Source of the DNA: Pseudoalteromonas luteoviolacea
Lineage (GTDB): Bacteria > Pseudomonadota > Gammaproteobacteria > Enterobacterales > Alteromonadaceae
Direction of reading: 5' to 3'
DNA: 64,000 nt
NCBI RefSeq assembly: GCF_018100925.1
Contig: NZ_JAGJEH010000018.1
Span: 1 to 64,000 of the forward strand
The translations under genes and the position numbers were made by a program. Position 1 is the stretch's first letter. Each line of letters starts with the position of its first letter. Shown in pieces: positions 24,379-32,709 of the stretch. Under the pieces are notes generated by a model that was not told the origin of the DNA, made no database searches, and saw only the letters and a list, made by a program, of their open reading frames with translations.

Positions 24379-24864
24379 ATGGAATCTTTAGTTCAAGTTA
24401 TATTAGTAGGGATAGGTGCAACCTTGATCATGGATCTTTGGGCCTTACTATTAAAAGTCAGTTTTGGCATCCCTTCATTAAACTACGGTATGGTTGGCAG
24501 GTGGTTTGTCTATCTCACCAAAGGCAAAGTATTTCATCAAGGCATCATGAAAACACCACCAGTCTCTGGCGAAAATACACTTGGTTGGATAGCACACTAC
24601 GTGATTGGTGTTGCCTTCGCGTCACTGCTTTTTTTGGTACTGGGCAGTGAGTGGATTGAATCACCGACCCTATTACCCGCCTTGGTAGCCGGGGTTGTCA
24701 CCATTGTATTTCCTTTTTTCATTATGCAGCCATGTTTTGGCATGGGAGTCGCGGCCTCCAAGCTACCCAACCCCAACACACTGAGATTTAGAAGCCTGTT
24801 GGCGCATCTGTCGTTTGGCATTGGTCTCTATCTTTCCGCAAAGTTAATGATGACACTTGCTTAA
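24379..24864 (+). CDS. DUF2938 family membrane protein
   Basis: A 161-aa protein with about four transmembrane segments (near 3-25, 67-90, 95-115 and 135-158). It matches the uncharacterised DUF2938 family as I remember it: an opening GIGATLIMDLWALLL, PSLNYGMVGRW, a GWIAHYVIGVAFA segment and PFFIMQPCFGMGVAASK. The function of the family is unknown. It lies between the ParB-like gene and the thiomarinol tailoring genes, and a strong inverted repeat separates it from the next gene, so it is probably its own transcription unit. A link to antibiotic export or resistance cannot be read from the sequence. Confidence 0.8.
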   Translation: MESLVQVILVGIGATLIMDLWALLLKVSFGIPSLNYGMVGRWFVYLTKGKVFHQGIMKTPPVSGENTLGWIAHYVIGVAFASLLFLVLGSEWIESPTLLPALVAGVVTIVFPFFIMQPCFGMGVAASKLPNPNTLRFRSLLAHLSFGIGLYLSAKLMMTLA

Positions 24865-24924
24865 TATGCGGGATACCACACCCGATGTCGTGACTGACCG
24901 ATAAATTCAGACGCGCTCAGTGCA

Positions 24925-24961
24925 GTGCCAAGTCACATCATAAACCATGGTGACTTGGCAC
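24925..24961. repeat. 12-bp inverted repeat between DUF2938 gene and tmlU
   Basis: GTGCCAAGTCAC (24925-24936) and GTGACTTGGCAC (24950-24961) are perfect arms around a 13-base loop. No T-run follows on either strand. It could terminate or attenuate transcription, or bind a dimeric regulator of the tmlU-P450-VOC operon, whose first ATG lies 50 bases further on. Confidence 0.55.
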
Positions 24962-25010
24962 GTCACAATATCAGTTGGCAACATTAGGGCTAATAAGGAA
25001 TATAAATAAA

Positions 25011-26975
25011 ATGCATGATTCACCCCTCAATCAAGAATACTTGTTTCATCCTTTTGTGAAGCGCTTTGCTGGTGATCCCGAGCAGGTTCGTGACATTCAC
25101 GACATCGAACAATTGGAAAAGCACCCAGCTTCTGAGCGCTTTCCCTGCCAATCGGTGACCGATGCCCTCTCCATCGCTGCACAGAAGTACCAACATGCCC
25201 GAGCAATGAGCTACTTACCCAATGGACGCGCGGACGATCCGGTGCAAAGCTGGAGTTATATAGAGTTTCAGGAGCAATGTATTGGTGCAGCCAATCTTTT
25301 CCACTCATTGGGGATAGATAGCGACAGTTCGGTGGCATTTTTGTTGCCCAATATGCCCGAAATGGTGTTTGGTTTGTGGGGGGCTCAGGCGGTCGCCATC
25401 AGCACACCTATCAATCCATTTCTGGAAGTAGAACATATTTGCGGCATTATGAAAGAAACCCAAGCACGCATTTTAGTGACACTTTCAAGTGATGCTAACC
25501 CAGCGCTTTTTGAAAAAGCGCTGGCAGTCAAGCACAACACCGTCCATCCAGTGACATTAGTGACCATAGGTACGCCCTGCAAGGAGGCGATAGACTGGCA
25601 CTCTGAGCTGAAAAAGCAGCCTACAGATCAGTATCTTTTTCATCGTCCATTGAGCGGTCACGAAACTTCTGCCTATTTTCATACCGGCGGCACCACAGGC
25701 ACACCAAAAATAGCCAGGCACACCCACCGAGGTGCAATAGTGAATGCCTGTCAAATGCTGATTGTCGGTCCCAATGAAGCCCTACTCAACACCAAATCAA
25801 AAGTGTCATTGTGTGCACTGCCGCTATTTCACGTCAACGCCATTGTGGTGTCCTCGTTAACATCATTGCTCAATGGCTCTGAGCTGCTATTAGCAGGACA
25901 GCAGGGATTTAGAAACAAGGCACTCATGCAAGATTTCTGGGCTATTGTCGAACGCTTTAAAATCAATTTTTTTGCCGGTGTTCCCACCGTTTATGCCGCA
26001 TTGCTAGAGCAGCCAATCGAACAACACAACATCGACAGCCTCTTTTATTGCGGCTGCGGTTCGTCCCCTATGCCACAAGTACTCATCAATGAATTTACCC
26101 AGCGCACAGGGGCCGATATTTGTGAAGGCTACGGCATGACAGAAACCACCGCCTGCGCGTCAACACACTACTATTATGGTGCGCGTAAAGTTGGCTCCGT
26201 TGGCATGAGAGTCCCCTATCAAGCCATTCGTGTCGTGCAACTGAACGACGATGGGCAGATCATAAAAGAATGTGCACACGGTGAAGTCGGGGTACTGCTG
26301 ATCAAAGGTCCCAATGTGATCCCTGAATATAAACAAGCCTTTGCCAATGCAAATGCGTGGCCTGAGCCGGGGTGGTTGAATACCGGAGATCTGGGTAAGT
26401 TCGATGCTGAAGGCTATTTGTGGCTGACCGGTCGACAGAAAGATTTGATCATTCGAGGTGGACACAATATCGATCCACTGATCATTGAAAATACCTTAGT
26501 GGGGCACTCGGATGTCATTATGGCTGCTGCCGTCGGAAAGCCCGATGCGTACGCCGGTGAGTTGCCTGTCGCCTATGTGACGATCCACGCTGGCTCATCA
26601 CTCACTGCGGACACATTAAAGCAATATTGTAAAGATAACATACCCGAACCTGCGGCATCACCAGTGGAAGTAATGATTGTACCTGAATTACCTGTGACCC
26701 CCGTTGGCAAAATTTTCAAATTGCCACTGCGCCAAGAGGTGCTGATAAACTGCGTCAGCAGTGTCATACATGCATTGCATGATACGCTAGAGTTCACAGT
26801 TGAGGTCATCAACAATGTGTCGACAGGCAGTATTGTCAGGATCCACTTTGCCCAGCAACGCGAAGACATAGATGAGGTTGCCGAGCAATTGCAACACCAG
26901 CTCGACAAGTTCCACTTTCAATGGGAATTCAAATTTGCACCAGTGTCAGCACCTCAAACCGCACTGGAAATATAA
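25011..26975 (+). CDS. tmlU: TmlU-like acyl-CoA ligase (ANL superfamily)
   Basis: About 654 aa from the ATG at 25011; the frame is open further upstream only with a TTG start. ANL motifs: HTGGTTGTPK (about 225-234), YGMTETTAC (about 374-382), TGDLGKFD (about 460-467) and the adenylation Lys in VTPVGKIF (about 567). About 85 residues follow that Lys, longer than usual, of unknown role. As I recall, TmlU activates marinolic acid as its CoA thioester for HolE to couple with holothin; MupU in mupirocin loads the late intermediate for C8 deoxygenation. One enzyme may do both. First gene of the + strand operon with P450 and VOC genes. Confidence 0.85.
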   Translation: MHDSPLNQEYLFHPFVKRFAGDPEQVRDIHDIEQLEKHPASERFPCQSVTDALSIAAQKYQHARAMSYLPNGRADDPVQSWSYIEFQEQCIGAANLFHSLGIDSDSSVAFLLPNMPEMVFGLWGAQAVAISTPINPFLEVEHICGIMKETQARILVTLSSDANPALFEKALAVKHNTVHPVTLVTIGTPCKEAIDWHSELKKQPTDQYLFHRPLSGHETSAYFHTGGTTGTPKIARHTHRGAIVNACQMLIVGPNEALLNTKSKVSLCALPLFHVNAIVVSSLTSLLNGSELLLAGQQGFRNKALMQDFWAIVERFKINFFAGVPTVYAALLEQPIEQHNIDSLFYCGCGSSPMPQVLINEFTQRTGADICEGYGMTETTACASTHYYYGARKVGSVGMRVPYQAIRVVQLNDDGQIIKECAHGEVGVLLIKGPNVIPEYKQAFANANAWPEPGWLNTGDLGKFDAEGYLWLTGRQKDLIIRGGHNIDPLIIENTLVGHSDVIMAAAVGKPDAYAGELPVAYVTIHAGSSLTADTLKQYCKDNIPEPAASPVEVMIVPELPVTPVGKIFKLPLRQEVLINCVSSVIHALHDTLEFTVEVINNVSTGSIVRIHFAQQREDIDEVAEQLQHQLDKFHFQWEFKFAPVSAPQTALEI

Positions 26976-27015
26976 CAAAGAAAAACATGGCCCATTCAAT
27001 CTAGGCCAGCTGTGC

Positions 27016-27042
27016 AGAGCCCCAAATTTTGGGCTCTTGCTT
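27016..27042 (+). terminator. Intrinsic terminator or attenuator after tmlU
   Basis: AGAGCCC (27016-27022) and GGGCTCT (27031-27037) form a GC-rich 7-bp stem with an eight-base loop, followed by TGCTTTTC. It lies 40 bases after the tmlU stop and just before the P450 gene, so it would lower transcription of the downstream genes relative to tmlU. Confidence 0.6.
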
Positions 27043-27063
27043 TTCAATAAAAAGGAAATTGTT

Positions 27064-28419
27064 GTGACAACGACGAATTTGCAGGAACAGGCGATGACCA
27101 AGCCCCCCATCGCAAAAAATATCACAGATGGCAAAAAGCCAATCACCTGGTTAGACAACCCACTTACATACTTGCGTCAGTGCTATGACCAATACGGTGA
27201 TATATTTAGAATCGGCTCTGAGAAAAGTTCAGTCACCGTATTGGCTGGACTTAAAGCCAACCAACTTATGAGTACTGAGAGTAAGGACTTTTTGAGTTCA
27301 AATGCGTTTTGGTCAGATACACTGGATGAAATGAATTGTCCGCACTCATTTATTGGCGTAGATGGCGATGTACACCGCTATCAACGCCGTTTGATGGCCC
27401 CGATGTTTTGCAAAGCATCTTTAAAAGACAGTGTCGGCGAGTTTGGGAAAACTTTTCGAGATATTTTAAGTACGCAGTATAGCGAGCCGTCAACACGGCT
27501 TTGTCCGTTTCTGCGCCACACTTTGTCGACGCAAATAGGGTATGCATTGCAAGGTTATGCCCCCACTCCTGAAGAAGTGGAAGCATTGATCGATTATCAA
27601 GCAACGGTCATGAACGCCTGCTCCTTTAAGCGTATTTCAAAAAGGGTTTTGACCTCGCCTGAATATCTACAAGCGAAGAAAACCGTGCATGACCTTGCCG
27701 ATCGGATCATTCACAATGAACAAGCCGAGCATGCAAAAGAGCGCTATATTGATGTGTTGATCTCACAAGGGCTTAAGAATAAACCGCAGTGGTTCACACC
27801 CGGAGATATACGTAATCACGCCATTATTCCTTTTCTTGCGGGAATTGATACGGTTACCTCTGCCTTAAGTTTTGCCCTACGAGAGCTCTTACTCAACCCT
27901 GATATTCGCCAAGAATTACAGCAAGAAGTCGCGCAATTAAACCTCGATGAGCCCGACCTATCGGTGATCAACGACATGACCAAAATCAATTTGTTCACCA
28001 AAGAAATCATGCGCTTATACCCGCCTGCATTTGCCATCTACCGTGTTGCAACCAATGACTTTGAGTTCAATGGCTATCAAATAAAGCAGGGGGAGACCTT
28101 GATCTTTTTCTTGTCAGCCTGCCACACCGATGCTCGCTATTTTAGCGATCCCTATACGTTTAAATTACATCGATTTGCTGATCCGGATGTTGAATCAGAA
28201 GCCTATGCGCCCTTTGGAAAAGGCCCACATACCTGTATTGGTGCAGGTTTATCCAACATTATTTTACCGCTCAACCTCGCCACTATCTTGAAATTTGCAG
28301 ATTTTAAGTACGAGGGCAATATTGCTGATCTGGCACTGGACTACACTAAGCCTTCTCTGTCTCTTGACCCAGATTTTTCCTTGAGCATTACTCCGCTTGC
28401 GCACAACCCAACTGCATAG
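27064..28419 (+). CDS. tmlO: Cytochrome P450 (TmlO/MupO-like)
   Basis: A P450 of about 451 aa. The I-helix motif AGIDTVTS (about 260-267), the K-helix ExxR as KEIMR (about 316-320) and the haem loop FGKGPHTCIG with the Cys ligand (about 387-396) are clear. The start is GTG at 27064 with AAGGA 7 bases upstream; an ATG at 27094, also with AGGA upstream, would shorten it by 10 residues. In mupirocin the P450 MupO acts with MupU, MupV and mAcpE to convert pseudomonic acid B to A, that is, to remove the C8 hydroxyl, and the same set lies here. The redox partner is not encoded nearby. Confidence 0.85.
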   Translation: MTTTNLQEQAMTKPPIAKNITDGKKPITWLDNPLTYLRQCYDQYGDIFRIGSEKSSVTVLAGLKANQLMSTESKDFLSSNAFWSDTLDEMNCPHSFIGVDGDVHRYQRRLMAPMFCKASLKDSVGEFGKTFRDILSTQYSEPSTRLCPFLRHTLSTQIGYALQGYAPTPEEVEALIDYQATVMNACSFKRISKRVLTSPEYLQAKKTVHDLADRIIHNEQAEHAKERYIDVLISQGLKNKPQWFTPGDIRNHAIIPFLAGIDTVTSALSFALRELLLNPDIRQELQQEVAQLNLDEPDLSVINDMTKINLFTKEIMRLYPPAFAIYRVATNDFEFNGYQIKQGETLIFFLSACHTDARYFSDPYTFKLHRFADPDVESEAYAPFGKGPHTCIGAGLSNIILPLNLATILKFADFKYEGNIADLALDYTKPSLSLDPDFSLSITPLAHNPTA

Positions 28420-28428
28420 GACACAGTT

Positions 28429-29367
28429 ATGTATCCACATCTTTGTCAATTGGCGCTCACCACTAAACATCCCCATTTATGCAGCAGCTTTTATAAAAAG
28501 CTGCTGGGTTATCAAGACAGCGGGGAGCGCACGGTACGCGGTATTGCCGCCGCACGCATTTTCAGTTGCAAAAAAGTGCGAGCACAATGTTATTGGCTCA
28601 CTGGCGACGACCCATTTTTTCAATTGGAGATCTTTCACTTTGAACAGCCCCACTCGACAGATAACACAGAAAATATGCTCACACGCGGCTACAATATGCT
28701 GCTTATTGAGGCTCCATCCCTAGATGAGATCTGTCAAGACCCCCAGCTTGCCCCCCATATGCGTCAAATATGCCGATATCACGATCAGGGCACTGAGCAT
28801 TTGTTGGTCCGAGACATCGATAACAATGTATTGGATATTTTTTCCAACGCGACCTCGCATACCCTGACTAAACCCACACTTCGCGGAGTCGGGGCCACCG
28901 TGAATGATTTGGACAGAGAAGTTTCCCACTTCACCCAGGGCTTTGGGTTATCTGAATCCACGGTACCATCGCATTTTGATCCACAATTTAAACGCTTGTC
29001 TGAGCAACCTCAATACAGCGGGGTTACGCAACGAAGTAAAACTCTGGTATGCGGCGGGTATCACTTGCAGCTCACCCAATATAACGATACCGGTGCCCAT
29101 CACACTAAAGCCCAGACAGATCAAGGGGTGCTCAATATCGCCCTCGGCATTCGAGCATACGATGATTTTGCACCGCTGTACCAAAGTCTGTTGGATGCAG
29201 GTTATCAACCGCTATGTCTACCTATGGGGGATGCGATATCCAATAGTGCATATGTACACAGTGCTTCACTCTCCGTCGAGCTAGTACAGCTACCCACGCA
29301 CATTCAAGCCATGTGGGGGTTTCCAGCACTAGAACCAGAGCCAGAACCAGAACCAGAACCAACCTAG
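28429..29367 (+). CDS. VOC (glyoxalase/dioxygenase-fold) protein, possible MupV counterpart
   Basis: A 312-aa protein with two vicinal-oxygen-chelate half domains (about 4-140 and 145-295). Each has the strand-helix pattern of the glyoxalase/bleomycin-resistance fold; candidate metal ligands are His and Glu residues in the strands, but I cannot fix them. The end is a run of Glu-Pro dipeptides coded by a hexanucleotide repeat (29332-29362). It begins 9 bases after the P450 stop, with an AGGA that overlaps that stop. Position suggests the step done by MupV in mupirocin C8 deoxygenation, a protein I know only as an oxidoreductase. It converges with the next gene with one base between the stop codons. 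Confidence 0.65.
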   Translation: MYPHLCQLALTTKHPHLCSSFYKKLLGYQDSGERTVRGIAAARIFSCKKVRAQCYWLTGDDPFFQLEIFHFEQPHSTDNTENMLTRGYNMLLIEAPSLDEICQDPQLAPHMRQICRYHDQGTEHLLVRDIDNNVLDIFSNATSHTLTKPTLRGVGATVNDLDREVSHFTQGFGLSESTVPSHFDPQFKRLSEQPQYSGVTQRSKTLVCGGYHLQLTQYNDTGAHHTKAQTDQGVLNIALGIRAYDDFAPLYQSLLDAGYQPLCLPMGDAISNSAYVHSASLSVELVQLPTHIQAMWGFPALEPEPEPEPEPT

Positions 29368-29368
29368 A

Positions 29369-30427
29369 TTAAACCGCAGACTTGATACCCGGCTGAGCAA
29401 CTGCGCGTATCGCGGTCACAGAGTCTATGATGGTCTGCGTCAAATCAATGCGATATGGATCACAGAAATCCCGCTTTAGCTTACTGTCATCAAAGCGGTG
29501 CTCAATACCCAAGAACTTGTCGAGATAAGCCGTGGTTAAGCCCGTATTGTGCGCCGCTAAGGCGTACACCATCGCATCCTTTAATTCACGGTTCGGCATT
29601 TTATATTCCGGAAAATGCTGCGCGACAACTGCGGCAATACCTAACAGCGAAATTGATTTACCCGGTAGTAAGTAACGCCCCTCAACAGCAGGGTTGTGCA
29701 AAGCTTCCACATATATTCTCGCGACATCGCGCACATCGGCAATGCTGTAATACAAGCGAGGGCAGCCACTTGCGCGGGCATCAAGTAAATTCCGCAATAT
29801 AGAAATACTGGAATCTTGGTGCGCTTTGGCATTAAACGGCCCCATCAACACCGACGGGTTAAATCGCACCAGTGTGGGTAATGCATCTGATGTATCCGCA
29901 TCATACTGGGTCTTTAACAGCTGTTCAGCCTGTGTTTTTGAATAAAAGTAGGGTTCACTACTGGTTTTGATATCGTTGTTCCAATCGCTTTCGTCATATA
30001 GATGATCGTCAGCAACATCCGAACGAAATACCGCGGCCATTGAAGAGCTATAAATGACTTTTTTCAATCCAGTGCTGCGCTTTATACTTTGCAACATATT
30101 GTCGGTACCAATGATGTTCGCATCCTGATGGGTTTGTGGCACATCGACATCACTGGTAAACCCCAGTGCCGTCGTTGCCGCACAAGCAATCAAAAAGTCA
30201 CTGTCTGCCAGGACTGTATCTAAACTCTTTGGCACAGTAAAATCAGCGCACATCACCTTGAGCGTATCTGCACCATGTACTTGAGCTAGCTGCTGCAGAT
30301 GCTGCGCCCCTTCACTTGCTATATCCCTCACCGAGGCTCTCACCCGGTAACCCTGTGAGAGTAACTCAGCGACAACATGGGTCCCTAAATAGCCGCTGGC
30401 CCCCGTCACACATACTGTTTCACGCAC
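29369..30427 (-). CDS. tmlF: TmlF-like NAD(P)H-dependent ketoreductase (extended SDR)
   Basis: A 352-aa extended short-chain dehydrogenase of the dihydroflavonol-reductase type. The cofactor motif is GASGYLG (about 8-14), with Arg residues soon after (RVRASVRD) pointing to NADPH. The catalytic set is a Ser-rich YSSSMAAVF strand (about 125-133) and Tyr-x-x-x-Lys in YFYSK (about 158-162). In mupirocin, MupF reduces a ketone in the final C8-deoxygenation steps, after MupC. The GTG start at 30427 has its SD (GGGAG) inside the last codons of the preceding flavin reductase gene, so the pair is co-translated. Confidence 0.8.
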   Translation of the reverse strand: MRETVCVTGASGYLGTHVVAELLSQGYRVRASVRDIASEGAQHLQQLAQVHGADTLKVMCADFTVPKSLDTVLADSDFLIACAATTALGFTSDVDVPQTHQDANIIGTDNMLQSIKRSTGLKKVIYSSSMAAVFRSDVADDHLYDESDWNNDIKTSSEPYFYSKTQAEQLLKTQYDADTSDALPTLVRFNPSVLMGPFNAKAHQDSSISILRNLLDARASGCPRLYYSIADVRDVARIYVEALHNPAVEGRYLLPGKSISLLGIAAVVAQHFPEYKMPNRELKDAMVYALAAHNTGLTTAYLDKFLGIEHRFDDSKLKRDFCDPYRIDLTQTIIDSVTAIRAVAQPGIKSAV

Positions 30428-30429
30428 AA

Positions 30430-31599
30430 TTAGACTCCCTCTTGTGTTGTTATTTTTGACATCTTGACTGCGCCAGCCTGACGAGTCAGGCCTCTTATCT
30501 TACTCTCATACCAAGCGATGCTCATATGCTCTCCCTGTGGATCTCTCGGTAAGGTCAGGCCGCTTTGCGTATCACAGAGCGCCTGTGTGGCAAACTTAGG
30601 ATCAATCACCAAAGCCCGCGCGACCCCCACAAAATCCGCAGCGCCGCTCTGTAGGCATGCTCTCATCCCTGTGGCGCTTCGGAACCCGCCCGTAACAACC
30701 AATGCGGTGTTAACCTGAGTGCGAATTTGCTTGGCATATTCTAAAAAATAGGACTCCCGCGCTCGCGTGCTCTCTTTCATATTCCCCATCATGACCGGGT
30801 TTTCATAAGTTCCGCCAGAGATCTCTATTTGGTCAACCCCCATTTCATCCAACGTTTTGGCAACCAGCATTGACTCCGCTTCACTAAATCCGCCCCGCTG
30901 AAAGTCTGCCGAGTTGAGTTTTATGGCCACCGGATAATTCGGGCCGACCGCTAGGCGAATTGACTCATAGGTGGCCACTAAGAAACGCATCCGGTTTTGC
31001 AAGCTCCCGCCCCATCTATCTGTGCGTATATTGTGCAGCGGTGAGAGAAACTGACTGATCAGATAGCCGTGGGCTGCGTGGATCTGCACACCGCCAAAGC
31101 CCACTTCTTTGCACCGCGCTGCGCAGCTGGCAAACTTGTCTATCAGGGCCAAAATTTCCTCGTCTGTCAGTGCCCGTGGCACATTAAAGTGGCGCGCAAG
31201 GCCATTGCCCAGCGGTACCACTGAGGGGGCCACTGGTTGAGCACATAACTGACTGATAATTTGCTTCCCAGGGTGATTGATTTGGGCCCAAAAATGGGTG
31301 TTATTTTCACTGCCCGCAGCCGTCCAGCGACGAAAGCTGTCCAGATCGCTGTGTTGATCTAATACCACATCCCTAGCCCCAGATAGGGCCGTCCTATCAA
31401 TCATAATATTGCCAGACACTGAAATGCCAATATCACCCTCTGCCCACAGACGATATAAGGTCACTAACTTATCAGTTGGATTATGATTTTTATCACCTAG
31501 CTGTTCACTCATCGCCGATTTAAAAATGCGGTTTTTAACCACCACGGAATCGGAAAAAGCATACCGCGCAGCGAGCATATCCTGTGCACTGTCTTTCAT
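30430..31599 (-). CDS. tmlC: TmlC-like flavin-dependent enoyl/dienoyl reductase (OYE family)
   Basis: About 389 aa from the ATG at 31599, which has GGAGG five bases upstream. It is an old-yellow-enzyme-type FMN protein: the active-site and FMN region HAAHGYLISQFLSP (about 175-188) is followed by TDRWGGS, and near the end LVVTGGF and a phosphate-binding VGVARALVIDP are seen. It lacks the Fe-S and NAD domains of long 2,4-dienoyl-CoA reductases. In mupirocin MupC is a reductase of this type that saturates the enone left after loss of the C8 oxygen, followed by MupF. The gene lies 89 bases after the KAS III-like gene and 2 bases before tmlF. Confidence 0.82.
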   Translation of the reverse strand: MKDSAQDMLAARYAFSDSVVVKNRIFKSAMSEQLGDKNHNPTDKLVTLYRLWAEGDIGISVSGNIMIDRTALSGARDVVLDQHSDLDSFRRWTAAGSENNTHFWAQINHPGKQIISQLCAQPVAPSVVPLGNGLARHFNVPRALTDEEILALIDKFASCAARCKEVGFGGVQIHAAHGYLISQFLSPLHNIRTDRWGGSLQNRMRFLVATYESIRLAVGPNYPVAIKLNSADFQRGGFSEAESMLVAKTLDEMGVDQIEISGGTYENPVMMGNMKESTRARESYFLEYAKQIRTQVNTALVVTGGFRSATGMRACLQSGAADFVGVARALVIDPKFATQALCDTQSGLTLPRDPQGEHMSIAWYESKIRGLTRQAGAVKMSKITTQEGV

Positions 31600-31687
31600 A
31601 TACGCCTCCACGGGCAGCTGCTCACCTACCCGGTAATTTTTAAATATTCCTTGTATATAGACAGGTATCTCTACCTGATGGGGATGT

Positions 31688-32620
31688 TTAGTCTCGACAT
31701 GCCTGCAACAGCACCTGCGCCCTTAACCCCGAAGCGCTGGAATGCAGCGCAAAGTACTCGCCATGCGCCGCCGTTGAGCTGGCCATATAATCGACCAGAT
31801 TAATAATTGAGTCGGCAGAAAAACAATGTCCAAATCGAGCGATATTATCCAAATAGAGCTGTGATTTGCTGACGCCAATACTGCCCTCTTTGAGGGTGAT
31901 CACCGGCATGTAGAGATTGTTGCTAAAGACTTTACTCAGATCGCGAATTGTGAGGTGATTACGATCCATTAATTGCTGTGCGGTTGCGGTAAAGAGCGGC
32001 GTATCGTCAATGTCTTCCCCAGCCGCTTTTAACTGTAGATGTGCATTGATTTGAGAGTCCACAATATTCAGCCCGTCCTCAGGCACCTGGCTCAACACCT
32101 GCTTGTTAGACACCATAAAGCTTGCTGCGCCATCACTAAACAGCGCATAATCTTGAAAACGATGCCGCTCATCACGAATTTTATTACTGGTTACCAGCAA
32201 AATATGTTGATATTTACCACTGTCAATAAATTGCTTAGCCATATCTAATACTGACAACAGATTGGCACAATCTGATACGGTAACTCCCATCGGAAACGCG
32301 CGCTCCATACCCAAAGACAGCAGTAACTGGCTATACGAAAGGGTTTCGTCCACTGGGCTGAAATCGGAACTACAAATGATGACCAGATCAACCTCTTGTG
32401 CTTCGATTGGCGCGGCAGCAAGGGTCTGCTGCATAGACTCAAACGCCATTTCAAATATCGTTTTGGCCGACGTGCGATACCCGCCCCAAGCAAACAGTTT
32501 GGGCATATTTGGCAGTCCATGTTCTGCTAACACACTGTGAAAAACTTCAACATCATCATATTGGTGCTCAACTTCTCCCAAGAAGTATTTTGCAGAATGT
32601 AAACAGGATAGCCTCATCAT
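31688..32620 (-). CDS. KAS III-like (3-oxoacyl-ACP synthase III) protein
   Basis: A 310-aa thiolase-fold protein of the FabH group. The nucleophile Cys is probably the one in VSDCANLL (about 114-121). By eye the usual active-site His lies where FSNNLYMP is found, and the usual Asn of HGN aligns with GHCFSAD, so neither canonical residue is in place. A normal decarboxylating condensation is therefore doubtful; acyl transfer to a hydroxyl or carrier is an alternative. In the mupirocin cluster a KAS III-like protein, MupB, lies among the PKS genes; this may be its counterpart, in a different place. GAGG lies 8 bases before the ATG at 32620. A strong hairpin precedes it. Confidence 0.7.
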   Translation of the reverse strand: MMRLSCLHSAKYFLGEVEHQYDDVEVFHSVLAEHGLPNMPKLFAWGGYRTSAKTIFEMAFESMQQTLAAAPIEAQEVDLVIICSSDFSPVDETLSYSQLLLSLGMERAFPMGVTVSDCANLLSVLDMAKQFIDSGKYQHILLVTSNKIRDERHRFQDYALFSDGAASFMVSNKQVLSQVPEDGLNIVDSQINAHLQLKAAGEDIDDTPLFTATAQQLMDRNHLTIRDLSKVFSNNLYMPVITLKEGSIGVSKSQLYLDNIARFGHCFSADSIINLVDYMASSTAAHGEYFALHSSASGLRAQVLLQACRD

Positions 32621-32653
32621 ATTTAAACCTCTAATACTTAAAATATCGTAACT

Positions 32654-32690
32654 TGCCCCTCGTGGCTGCGTCTGGCAACCACGAGGGGCA
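32654..32690 (-). terminator. Strong hairpin after tmpD
   Basis: TGCCCCTCGTGG (32654-32665) and CCACGAGGGGCA (32679-32690) are perfect 12-base arms with a 13-base loop. On the minus strand it follows the tmpD stop by about 20 bases and is followed by a mixed stretch with ATATTTTA. It may terminate, slow or process the long PKS transcript before the KAS III-like gene. Confidence 0.55.
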
Positions 32691-32709
32691 CTGTGTTCAT
32701 GTCATGTTT

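Noticed and set aside
29332-29362. Hexanucleotide repeat as a possible CRISPR or satellite element
   Set aside because: It is in frame and codes for a Glu-Pro tail; there are no spacers.
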